From Lentisphaerota bacterium (GTDB lineage Bacteria; Verrucomicrobiota; Lentisphaeria; Victivallales; Victivallaceae): a stretch of DNA of 32,539 bases. Position 1 is the stretch's first letter. Every line of letters starts with the position of its first letter. The notes under the pieces were generated by a model, which was given only the letters and a program-made list of their open reading frames with translations, was not told the DNA's origin and ran no database searches. Below are positions 8,744-17,489 of the stretch, one piece after another. The stretch is taken from the NCBI GenBank assembly GCA_015061865.1, contig SUVU01000012.1, forward strand, positions 1 to 32,539, read 5' to 3'. A program made the translations under genes and the position numbers.

Positions 8744-10798
8744 ATGAGCGAAAAACATCAACATTCCGGAGCCTGCTGTCACGACCACGATCATCACCAC
8801 GGCAGCAGCTGCGCCTGCGGGCATGACCACGATCACAGCAGCAGCTGCGCCTGCGGGCATGACCACGACCATCAGGATGCCACCTGTATCTGCGGTCACG
8901 ATCATAAAGCCGAGGGCGGCGTCGGTCACGACCGTTCCATGGGCAGAGTCTGTTTCGCCCTCGTCGGCGGTATTCTCACGGTCAACAGTTTTCTGTTGGA
9001 GAAATTCCTGCCGGAGCAGGAATTTGCCGCCAGTATGTCGGCACTGCTGGGCGCATTTATTCTGGCACTGCCGATCATCATTACCGCCTGCAAAGATCTG
9101 TTGCGCGGCAAAGTTTACATGAATGAACTGGTCGCACTGGCAATTCTGGCGGCATTGGTCAAAGCCGACTTTCAAACTGCCGGCATCATCGCATTTTTCC
9201 TGCTGGTGACGATCATTCTGGAAACCCGTACCGCCAGCGGCGCCCAGCGTTCGATCGAGGCATTGATCAAATTGACCCCGAATACGGCACATCTGATCAA
9301 TCCCGACGGCAGTGAAAGCGAAGTTCAGGCGTCACAGCTTAAAATCGGTGACCGCATCCGCATCCGTCCGGGCGAGAATTTTCCGGTGGACGGCGTGATC
9401 GCCACCGGCGAAAGCACCGTGAATCAGGCCTCCATCACCGGTGAATCCGTCCCGGTGGAAAAAAGCCCCGGCGACGACGTTTTTGCCGGTACCCAGAACC
9501 TGACCGGCGCGATGGAGATCACCGTGACCAAAGTCGGCGGCGATACCACGCTCGGCAAGGTCAAAGATATGATTATGCAGGCGGAAGCCAGCCGTACTCC
9601 GGTCGTCCGGATCATCGACCGCTACGCCGGATATTATACCCCGACCGTATTGATGGTCGCCTGGATCACCTGGTGGTTCAGCCGGGATATGAATTCCGTG
9701 ATCGCATTTCTGGTGATTGCCTGCCCCTGTGCGGTGGTGCTGGCGACTCCGACTGCGGTCGTGGCGGCAGTGGCGGCGGCGGCACGCATGGGTATTTTTA
9801 TCAAAAATATCAGCCATCTGGAACTTGCCAGCCGGATTTCGGCGTTTGTATTTGACAAAACCGGTACTTTGACCGACGGTTTGCTGTCGGTGGTCAAACT
9901 TCAGGGCAATGACGGCATCACTCCGGCAGAATTGCTCCGCCGTGCCGCTTCCGTGGAGCGTGTCAGCAACCACCCGACGGCGCTGGCGATCATGAAACTT
10001 GCCAAAGAGGCGGAACTGGAACTTGATGAAGTTTCCGGATTCTCTGAAGTCCACGGCCGGGGCGTGACCGGAAATTGCGGTCAGAATGTCGTCCGGGTCG
10101 GCAGAGGCAACTGGATGCGTGATGCCGGTATCTCTGTGCCGGACAGTGATCCGGATGAAGCCGCCGGAATGAGTGTGGTTTACGTCAGCTGTGATGATAA
10201 ATTGCTCGGCTGGATCGGTTTCCGGGACAAGATCCGCAAAGAATCCCCGGTCATGCTCTCCGATCTGCGCCGTCTGGGAGTGCGCTACTGCGCCATGGTC
10301 ACCGGCGACCGCCAGTCCGTGGCAGATGAGGTCGCCGGCAAACTCAGCATCGACGAGGTGAAAGCCGGATGTCTGCCGGAAACCAAAGTGGAATTCGTGG
10401 AAAACGTCAAACGCACCCACTGCGTCGCCGTGGTCGGTGACGGTGTGAATGACGCTCCGGCGCTTGCCGCCGGTGATCTGGGTATCGCCATGGGCGCTAT
10501 CGGCAGTGATATTGCGATCAACAGTGCTTCGGTGGCGCTGATGACCAACGATCTGCGCCGGATCGCCATGCTGATATATCTGGCAAAAAAATCGCAGGTC
10601 ATCATCAACCAGAATCTGCTGTTCGGCATGCTGTTCGTATTCGGCGGTATGATTCTTTCCATTGTCGGGATGATGACCCCGATCTGGGCGGCGGTGCTTC
10701 ACGCCGGCAGTACATTGATAATCATTTTCAACAGTGCGCGTCTGGTGCGTACCGGTGAAGAGTTGACGCTGGCGGAAACTCCTGCCGCCGGTGAATAA
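8744..10798 (+). CDS. Heavy-metal translocating P-type (P1B) ATPase with His/Cys-rich N-terminus
   Basis: TGES, CPC (VIACPCAVVLATPTAV), FDKTGTLTDG, SNHPTALAIM, GDGVNDAPALAAGDLGIAMG; N-terminal CxCGHDHDH repeats. Confidence 0.93.
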   Translation: MSEKHQHSGACCHDHDHHHGSSCACGHDHDHSSSCACGHDHDHQDATCICGHDHKAEGGVGHDRSMGRVCFALVGGILTVNSFLLEKFLPEQEFAASMSALLGAFILALPIIITACKDLLRGKVYMNELVALAILAALVKADFQTAGIIAFFLLVTIILETRTASGAQRSIEALIKLTPNTAHLINPDGSESEVQASQLKIGDRIRIRPGENFPVDGVIATGESTVNQASITGESVPVEKSPGDDVFAGTQNLTGAMEITVTKVGGDTTLGKVKDMIMQAEASRTPVVRIIDRYAGYYTPTVLMVAWITWWFSRDMNSVIAFLVIACPCAVVLATPTAVVAAVAAAARMGIFIKNISHLELASRISAFVFDKTGTLTDGLLSVVKLQGNDGITPAELLRRAASVERVSNHPTALAIMKLAKEAELELDEVSGFSEVHGRGVTGNCGQNVVRVGRGNWMRDAGISVPDSDPDEAAGMSVVYVSCDDKLLGWIGFRDKIRKESPVMLSDLRRLGVRYCAMVTGDRQSVADEVAGKLSIDEVKAGCLPETKVEFVENVKRTHCVAVVGDGVNDAPALAAGDLGIAMGAIGSDIAINSASVALMTNDLRRIAMLIYLAKKSQVIINQNLLFGMLFVFGGMILSIVGMMTPIWAAVLHAGSTLIIIFNSARLVRTGEELTLAETPAAGE
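8801..8872 (+). repeat. In-frame 36-bp tandem repeat (12 aa unit, SSCACGHDHDH)
   Basis: agcagctgcgcctgcgggcatgaccacga occurs at 8804 and 8840 with period 36. Confidence 0.9.
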
Positions 10799-10818
10799 TC
10801 TGAAACAAGGAATTTTTC

Positions 10819-12003
10819 ATGGAACAAAATTATGAACCGGTAGTACAGGCAGTGGGTTTGACCAAACTGTTCCGGGATTTCTGGAACCGTCCCAAAGCCC
10901 GCGCTGTCAACGGCATCGACTTCGAGATCCGCCCCGGCGAAGTGGTCGGACTGCTCGGTCCCAACGGCTCCGGCAAATCCACCACCGTCAAAATGCTGCT
11001 GGGACTGCTCTACCCCACCGGCGGCAAAGTCACCGTTTTCGGCAAATCCCCCCGGGCCGTGGAGACCAAACGGGAAATCGGATATTTGCCGGAAGAATCG
11101 TATCTCTACAAATTTCTCACCGCCGAAGAAACATTGAATTTTTTCGGTTCGCTGTTCAATATTTCCGCCGCCGACCGCAAACAGCGCATCGACCAGCTGC
11201 TGGAAATGGTCGGGCTTTCCCATGCCCGTTACCGCAAAGTCGGGGAATTTTCCAAAGGTATGGCACGCCGGATCGGTCTGGCGCAGGCGATGATCAACGA
11301 CCCGGCGTTTCTGATTCTGGACGAGCCGACCAGCGGACTTGACCCCATCGGCTGCCGGGAGGTCAAAGATTTGATCCTTGCCCTGAAAAAACGGGGCAAA
11401 ACGGTGTTGATAACCAGCCATTTGCTCAGTGATGTGGAGGATATCTGCGACCGGGTCATCGTCCTTTACGGCGGTCAGATCCGTGCCGAGGGGGCGCTGG
11501 ATGAGTTGCTGGCAGTCGGCGACGAGACCCGGATCGTCACCCCGCAGCTGCCGAAACCGGTGATGGATAAATTGCTGGCACTGCTCCGGGAAAATCTGGA
11601 CGGCGAATCGTTCAGCATCGGCCATCCCCGGCGCACTCTGGAGGAATTTTTCCTCGATGTGGTGGCGCAGGCACGGCAGGAGTGCGTGGACACCAGCGGT
11701 GTCGCCACCGGCGGCAAAATCGCCGAATATCTGACCGGCGACAGCAGCGATAAAAATGCGGTGCTGCAAACATTGCTCGCTCCGGAAACTCCGGCTCCGG
11801 CAAAGGCAGAAGTCCCGCTTCCGGCAAAAGCTGAAACTCCGGCTCCGGCAGCGGATAAACTTGCCGATGCGTTGCGTGATGCGGCAGAACCGGAAGCCGG
11901 AAAAACTGCACCGGAACCGGTCAAACCAGCTGATGATGAAGAAAAACTGCGCCGTGCCAATGATAAACTTGATTCACTGCTCGGCGGCAAATCGGGTGAA
12001 TGA
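10819..12003 (+). CDS. ABC transporter ATP-binding protein with Pro/Ala/Glu-rich C-terminal extension
   Basis: Walker A GPNGSGKST, signature FSKGMARRIGLAQAM, Walker B FLILDEPTSGLDP. Confidence 0.93.
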   Translation: MEQNYEPVVQAVGLTKLFRDFWNRPKARAVNGIDFEIRPGEVVGLLGPNGSGKSTTVKMLLGLLYPTGGKVTVFGKSPRAVETKREIGYLPEESYLYKFLTAEETLNFFGSLFNISAADRKQRIDQLLEMVGLSHARYRKVGEFSKGMARRIGLAQAMINDPAFLILDEPTSGLDPIGCREVKDLILALKKRGKTVLITSHLLSDVEDICDRVIVLYGGQIRAEGALDELLAVGDETRIVTPQLPKPVMDKLLALLRENLDGESFSIGHPRRTLEEFFLDVVAQARQECVDTSGVATGGKIAEYLTGDSSDKNAVLQTLLAPETPAPAKAEVPLPAKAETPAPAADKLADALRDAAEPEAGKTAPEPVKPADDEEKLRRANDKLDSLLGGKSGE

Positions 12004-13433
12004 TGAGAGCATTTTGGGCAATAGTCATGTTGACGCTGCGCAAAGCGTTGCGGTCACACGTTTTTCAGCTGCTGCTGTTATTGCTGCTGCTGTGTGTGGC
12101 GGTGATCCCGGTGTCGATCTCGGTCAGCAAAGCCGAGGAATTCATCCAGGTTTCACTGCTTTACAGTTTGTGGGCGGTAAGCATTATTCTGGCACTGTCG
12201 TCGCTGTGGCTGGGCTGTTATGTCATGTCGCATGATATCGACAGTTATCAATTGCACATGGTCGTATCCAAACCGGTGGCACGCTGGAAACTCTGGCTGG
12301 GCAAATGGGTCGGTATCAATCTGATCAATATTGCCCTGCTGCTGTTTGCCGGGATCGCAGTGTATGCGGTCATTATGCTGCGTTACCACGCCGCAGGTGA
12401 GGAACGGGCGCTGGCGGGCAGAGAATCCGAACGGCAAATGGCAAAAGCCGATCAGGAGCGCATCCGTTCCACGATCCTGGTGGGGCGGCGCAGTTATTTC
12501 CCGCACCGGCTGAGCCCGGAGGAGATCGCTGACCGGGAGATCCGACTGAGTGCCGCCATCGCTGAAAAATCCGGGACGCCGAAAACCAATGAAGCGCTCC
12601 GGAGTGAACGGGAAAAACTCATTGCCAAATTGCAGGAAGCCCCCGGTTCGGTCGAGATCCAGCCCGGCAAAAGCGAGGAGTGGGTTTTCAAAAACATCCC
12701 GCAGGAGCTGAATGAAAAAACCGTGATCCTCCGCTACCGTCCCTATCTGGGCAAAGTTGCTACCGAAGATCAGCGCAATACCTATGTGGAATGGACAGTC
12801 CTGATGCCTGAAGTCAATGAAAAAACCGGCGGCTATGCCCTGCATGGTCTGACTGCTCCGGCAGAGCAGGTTTTCACCGGAGTATTCCATGAAAAAGACC
12901 TCCCCAAAGGTCTGGTCTCCCCCGACGGCGAAATCAGGGTCAAAGTCAAAAATCTTGACCGTTACAAAGGCAAACACTTTTATCAGGTTTCCGATGGACC
13001 GGCCCTGCTGATCCCAGTGTGCAGTTTTGAAGCAAACTTCCTGCGGGGCATGCTGGTCATGGTGATCCAATTACTGCTGCTGTCCGGTCTGGCGTGTGCA
13101 TTCGGCGGGTTTCTGACCATGCCGACGGCGGTGTTTATGGTGAGCAGTTATCTGCTGTTCGGGACGTTTTCGATGGTGTTGACCGATCCGGAATTTTTTG
13201 CTGAAGACAAAATTTCCACCATCGGTCAGGCGGTGGCGCAATTGCTGCTGACCGTGGTCATCCCCCTGCAGAAATTTGATGTCACCGACCTGCTGGCAAA
13301 CGGCAAACTGATCGAATTCAGCTACATCGGCGAATTGTTTTTATTCTACTTCATCTGCCGCGGCGTGCCGCTGTTCCTGTTCGGGATGTGGCTTTACAGC
13401 CGGCGTGAACTCGGATTGGCGGTGAAAAAATGA
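12000..13433 (+). CDS. ABC transporter permease (ABC-2-like) with large extracytoplasmic insert
   Basis: ATGA overlap with the ATPase; N-terminal TM helices, hydrophilic region of about 200 aa, C-terminal TM helices. Confidence 0.75.
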   Translation: MMRAFWAIVMLTLRKALRSHVFQLLLLLLLLCVAVIPVSISVSKAEEFIQVSLLYSLWAVSIILALSSLWLGCYVMSHDIDSYQLHMVVSKPVARWKLWLGKWVGINLINIALLLFAGIAVYAVIMLRYHAAGEERALAGRESERQMAKADQERIRSTILVGRRSYFPHRLSPEEIADREIRLSAAIAEKSGTPKTNEALRSEREKLIAKLQEAPGSVEIQPGKSEEWVFKNIPQELNEKTVILRYRPYLGKVATEDQRNTYVEWTVLMPEVNEKTGGYALHGLTAPAEQVFTGVFHEKDLPKGLVSPDGEIRVKVKNLDRYKGKHFYQVSDGPALLIPVCSFEANFLRGMLVMVIQLLLLSGLACAFGGFLTMPTAVFMVSSYLLFGTFSMVLTDPEFFAEDKISTIGQAVAQLLLTVVIPLQKFDVTDLLANGKLIEFSYIGELFLFYFICRGVPLFLFGMWLYSRRELGLAVKK

Positions 13434-15031
13434 GCAAGTGGCGCAATTTTTCAATTTTTATGGCGCTGGTGATCGTCACGATCGCCGCACTGGTGACGAT
13501 CAGAGTGATGGAACGCCGCATGGACGAAACCATCGAAACAGAGCAGTTGCGCTTCACCGGGACGGTGAAAGATGCGCCGCCGGCGGTGGCATTTACCTCG
13601 GTGGCATTGGGCAGTTTCCGGGGCTTGCTGGCGGATATGCTGTGGCTGCGTTCGGAATCAATGAAGTCCAAAAAGAATTACTTTGAACTGGTACAGCTGG
13701 CGCGGTGGATCACTGATCTGCAGCCCAATTACTCCGGCGGAACCGCTTATCTGGCGTGGAATTTGGCGTACAATATTTCCGTGACCAGTTCCGATTGGGA
13801 GGAGCGCTGGTACTGGGTCAATGAGGGGATCAAACTGATCCGGGACAAAGCTTTGCTCTACAATCCCAATGACCCGAAACTGTACCATGAACTGGCATGG
13901 ATCTATCTGCACAAAATGGGCAACGTGCTGGATGATGCCCATTTGTATTACAAAAATCAGCTGGCGATGGAGATGATGACGATTTTCGGCACTGCCGAAC
14001 CGGATTGGAAATATCTGGCAGCTGCTCCGGCGGGCGAAGCGGAATTTATGAAAAAATATCCTGCATCGCACCGCATCTGGCAGGCGGCAAAAGCGGCGGG
14101 ATATAAAGATTATCAGGCGTTGTACGAGGCATTCCGGCAGCCGATACCGGCAAATCTGCCGGCAAAACTGCTGGAAAAACTGACTCCGGCTGAAGCCAAT
14201 GAGATCAGTGCCGCATTCCGGGCGCAGATGCTCCGGGATAAATTGCGTCTGGACCCGGCGCAAATGGTCAAACTCAATGAGCGTTACGGCGAAATGGATT
14301 GGCGGGTGCCGGAATCACAGGCGATCTACTGGGCGACGATCGGATTGGAAAAAAGTCATGGTAAAGACGTCCATTGCCGCCGGGACATCACCCACGCTCT
14401 GCAAGCGGCGTTCCGCAGCGGCAGATTGCTGGTGATCGACACCGATCAGGGGGCGTATCTGCAATTCATCCCCAACTACAAACTTGCCCGTCCGGCATAC
14501 GATGCGTTTGTGGAGGCACAGCAGGCGGAACAGGGCGGCAGCGCCGAATCTTTCCGCAGTGCCCGGATAAATTTCCTGAAAGATGCGATCCCGATGCTCT
14601 ACCTCAATGAGCCGCGTGAAGCGGAGGAATACTTCCGCAAACTCATCAAAGAGGACGGCCCGCAGAAACAGAACAACGTCGTGGAATTTGTGATGAAAGA
14701 GTTCGCCGAGGATGTCCGGGACGGCGATGTTAAAAAGGCGAGTTCCATCGTCAGCGAATGTATTTACCGCAGTTTGGATAAACTGGTTTCCGGCGAGCGC
14801 AAAGATGCCGTGGATTACAACCGGCTGGCACTCTTTATCCACCGCCAGTACCTGAAAGAAAACCGCGATGTCAAACGCAACACTCTGCCGCCATTCAAAC
14901 AGATGCGGGAATCCATGATAAATTATTGCCGGAGTATCTGGCCCAGAAATAAAGTTATCGCTCTTGACGGCTGGTTGAGCGTGGAAAAAATGGAACAGGA
15001 AGCCGCTAAAAAGGAGGCAAAGGGAATGTGA
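13430..15031 (+). CDS. Uncharacterised membrane-anchored protein, possibly TPR-like
   Basis: ATGA overlap with the permease; N-terminal TM; GSFRGLLADMLWLRSESMK...FELVQLARWITDLQPNYSGGTAYLAWNLAYNISV. Confidence 0.7.
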   Translation: MSKWRNFSIFMALVIVTIAALVTIRVMERRMDETIETEQLRFTGTVKDAPPAVAFTSVALGSFRGLLADMLWLRSESMKSKKNYFELVQLARWITDLQPNYSGGTAYLAWNLAYNISVTSSDWEERWYWVNEGIKLIRDKALLYNPNDPKLYHELAWIYLHKMGNVLDDAHLYYKNQLAMEMMTIFGTAEPDWKYLAAAPAGEAEFMKKYPASHRIWQAAKAAGYKDYQALYEAFRQPIPANLPAKLLEKLTPAEANEISAAFRAQMLRDKLRLDPAQMVKLNERYGEMDWRVPESQAIYWATIGLEKSHGKDVHCRRDITHALQAAFRSGRLLVIDTDQGAYLQFIPNYKLARPAYDAFVEAQQAEQGGSAESFRSARINFLKDAIPMLYLNEPREAEEYFRKLIKEDGPQKQNNVVEFVMKEFAEDVRDGDVKKASSIVSECIYRSLDKLVSGERKDAVDYNRLALFIHRQYLKENRDVKRNTLPPFKQMRESMINYCRSIWPRNKVIALDGWLSVEKMEQEAAKKEAKGM

Positions 15032-15144
15032 TTTTCTGCTTTGCCGTTTGCCGGAAAGTTTCCGGTATGTCTGAAAGAAAGCAATATATCTGCGGCATAA
15101 ATAAAGGATTTGGCAGCCGCACATAAAGATTCGGGGAAAATAAA

Positions 15145-16386
15145 GTGGAGGATTGGTTTATATTAGGTGCAAGTGTCGCTTGCGCGTTGATTATCTCACA
15201 TCTTTGTTCATTGATGGAGGCGGCAGTTTTAAGTGTCACGCCCAGTCAGATCGCAGAATTGCGGCAGCGGCTGCCGCGTATCGGCGATATCATGGTCGGT
15301 CTGAAAAAAGATATTGACCGGCCGCTGGCAGTTATTCTGATTTTGAATACCGCCGCCCATACCATCGGTGCGGCAGTCGCCGGTGCCAAGTTTGACAAAC
15401 TGGGTTACGGGGCGTACATGGGGGTGTTTTCGCTGATTTTTACGCTGGTGATGGTGCAGTACACGGAATTGCTGCCGAAAACTCTCGGCGTGCGTTTCAA
15501 TACCAAAGTCCTGCAATTCGCCGCCCGTCCGCTGTTTGTGGCGGGGATCATTATGTCGCCGCTGATCAAATTGACCAAATTTATCAACCGTCCGTTTGAG
15601 GGGCGCGCTCCGAAACGGCCGACTCCGGCGGAGGAAATTTCAGCTCTGGCATCTCTGGCACGCAGCAATCAGGCGATCAGCAGCCGTCAGGAACGGATCA
15701 TCCGCATGGTGCCGTATCTCTCGGAACGCAGTGCCGCCGACGTGATGATCGAGGCAGAGGATGTGGCGTTTCTGGATGCCAATATGTCGCTGGACGATGC
15801 GATCATGGTCACCGGCAATGATTTTCACACCCGTTATCCGCTTTGTGTCGGCGGCGACCGGAACAATATTCCCGGTTACGTCAATATCAAAGAGATCATT
15901 CTGGCGGTACATCACGGCAAAGGCGATATGAAACTCTCGGCGATCATGCGCCCGATCGCATTTGCCGAACCGGAAGATACCGCCAGCAAACTGCTGGAAA
16001 TGTTTGCCGCCCAGCACTGTCACATGACCATTATCCGCGATCCGGGCAGCAAAGAGACCTGCGGTCTGATCACGTTGGAGGATATCGTTGAGGAACTTAT
16101 CGGCGATCTGGATGATGAATTTGACCCGCTGCCGCGGACGTTTTACTCGCCCCGGGAAAATCTCTGGGTGGTCGGCGGCGGTATTCCCATGTCCCAGCTG
16201 GCAGATGAGACCAATCTGGATCTGCCGCGCCGGGCGGAGTCGGTTTCCAGCTGGTTTGACCGGGAAATCGACCGGCAGGTGAAAGTCGGGGATTCCCTGA
16301 CGTGGAAAAATGCGGAATTTTTCGTCCGCAAGATCCGCCGTTCGCAGGTGTGGGAATTTCATGTGAAGCGCAAATCAGTTTTATAA
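15145..16386 (+). CDS. CNNM/CorC (HlyC/CorC) family protein: DUF21 membrane domain plus CBS pair
   Basis: GTG start; DUF21-like TM segment, IMRPIAFAEPEDTASKLLEMF..HMTIIRDPGSKETCGLITLEDIVEELIGDLDDEFD (CBS), C-terminal CorC_HlyC-like region. Confidence 0.88.
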   Translation: MEDWFILGASVACALIISHLCSLMEAAVLSVTPSQIAELRQRLPRIGDIMVGLKKDIDRPLAVILILNTAAHTIGAAVAGAKFDKLGYGAYMGVFSLIFTLVMVQYTELLPKTLGVRFNTKVLQFAARPLFVAGIIMSPLIKLTKFINRPFEGRAPKRPTPAEEISALASLARSNQAISSRQERIIRMVPYLSERSAADVMIEAEDVAFLDANMSLDDAIMVTGNDFHTRYPLCVGGDRNNIPGYVNIKEIILAVHHGKGDMKLSAIMRPIAFAEPEDTASKLLEMFAAQHCHMTIIRDPGSKETCGLITLEDIVEELIGDLDDEFDPLPRTFYSPRENLWVVGGGIPMSQLADETNLDLPRRAESVSSWFDREIDRQVKVGDSLTWKNAEFFVRKIRRSQVWEFHVKRKSVL

Positions 16387-16404
16387 TATAATTTGAGGTG
16401 AAAA

Positions 16405-17109
16405 ATGTTGGATATCAGAAAATTTTCCCGGGAACAGATTTTAGTTTCCCCCTCCATTCTGGCGGCAGATTTCTGCGAACTGGGCAAAGAGACCGATGAG
16501 GTCGTCGCCGCCGGGGCGGAATTGCTCCATCTGGACGTGATGGACGGCAAACTGGTGCCGAATATCTCTTTCGGGGTGCCGGTGATCTCCTCACTGCGTA
16601 AACGCAGTCAGGCGTTGTTTGATGTGCATTTGATGATCGAGCGTCCGCTGTTTTATGCTCCGGCATTTGCCAAAGCGGGGGCGGATCACATCACATTTCA
16701 TGTGGAGAGTGCCGATGATCCGGATAAAACCATCGACTGCATCCATGAAACCGGCTGCACCGCCGGTTTGTCGCTGAAACCGGCGACTCCGGCAGAGGCG
16801 CTTTTCCCCTATCTGGATAAATTGGAAATGGTGCTGGTGATGACGGTCGAACCCGGTTTCGGCGGTCAGAGTTTCATGGCGGATCAGGTGGCAAAAATCG
16901 CAGCATTCCGCCGGGAGATCGCCCGCAGAAATCTGCATTGCCACATCGAAGTCGATGGCGGTATCAGTGAGAAAAATGTCGATCTGGTCGTCGCCAACGG
17001 CGCCAATGTGCTGGTCGCCGGAACTTCGGTTTTCCGCCACCGCGAGGGCATGGCACAGGGGGTGAAAGTCCTGCACGATGCCGCAAAATTTCTGGATACG
17101 GCGCTGTAA
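16405..17109 (+). CDS. rpe: Ribulose-phosphate 3-epimerase
   Basis: SPSILAADF, LHLDVMDGKLVPNISFG, MTVEPGFGGQSFM, EVDGGISEKN. Confidence 0.95.
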   Translation: MLDIRKFSREQILVSPSILAADFCELGKETDEVVAAGAELLHLDVMDGKLVPNISFGVPVISSLRKRSQALFDVHLMIERPLFYAPAFAKAGADHITFHVESADDPDKTIDCIHETGCTAGLSLKPATPAEALFPYLDKLEMVLVMTVEPGFGGQSFMADQVAKIAAFRREIARRNLHCHIEVDGGISEKNVDLVVANGANVLVAGTSVFRHREGMAQGVKVLHDAAKFLDTAL

Positions 17110-17121
17110 GCAGCGGAAAGG

Positions 17122-17478
17122 GTGGGCGATATGGCAAAAGTCGAACTGGATTTTCAGAAATGCCACGGTCTGATCCCGGCGATCGCACAGGATCACGCCA
17201 GCGGTGAAGTGCTGATGCAGGCGTATATTTCTCCGGAATCATGGGCGGAAACGCTCTCGTCCGGTTATGCGACCTATTTTTCCCGCAGCCGCAATGAGTT
17301 GTGGAAAAAAGGCGAGACCAGCGGCCATTTGCAGAAAATCAAACAGATCCTGGTGGACTGCGATCAGGACACGGTCATTTTCAAAGTCGAACAAATCGGC
17401 GGCATTGCCTGTCATACCGGCAAACGCAGCTGTTTTTTCCGTGAAGTCGCCGCCGACGGCACTTTGATCGAACTTTAA
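17122..17478 (+). CDS. hisI: Phosphoribosyl-AMP cyclohydrolase
   Basis: [57 protein letters not shown]. Confidence 0.93.
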   Translation: MGDMAKVELDFQKCHGLIPAIAQDHASGEVLMQAYISPESWAETLSSGYATYFSRSRNELWKKGETSGHLQKIKQILVDCDQDTVIFKVEQIGGIACHTGKRSCFFREVAADGTLIEL

Positions 17479-17489
17479 GGAGAAAAAAT

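Noticed and set aside
8801-8890. Possible CRISPR-like or noncoding tandem repeat
   Set aside because: 36-bp period is in frame, without spacers, and encodes the CxCGHDHDH metal-binding tail.
9332-10702. 456-aa minus-strand ORF antisense to the P-type ATPase
   Set aside because: Antisense to a gene with all P-type motifs; His/Asp-rich composition is a shadow of the sense codons.
10699-11769. 356-aa minus-strand ORF antisense to the ABC ATPase
   Set aside because: Shadow ORF; Walker A/B and signature motifs are on the plus strand.
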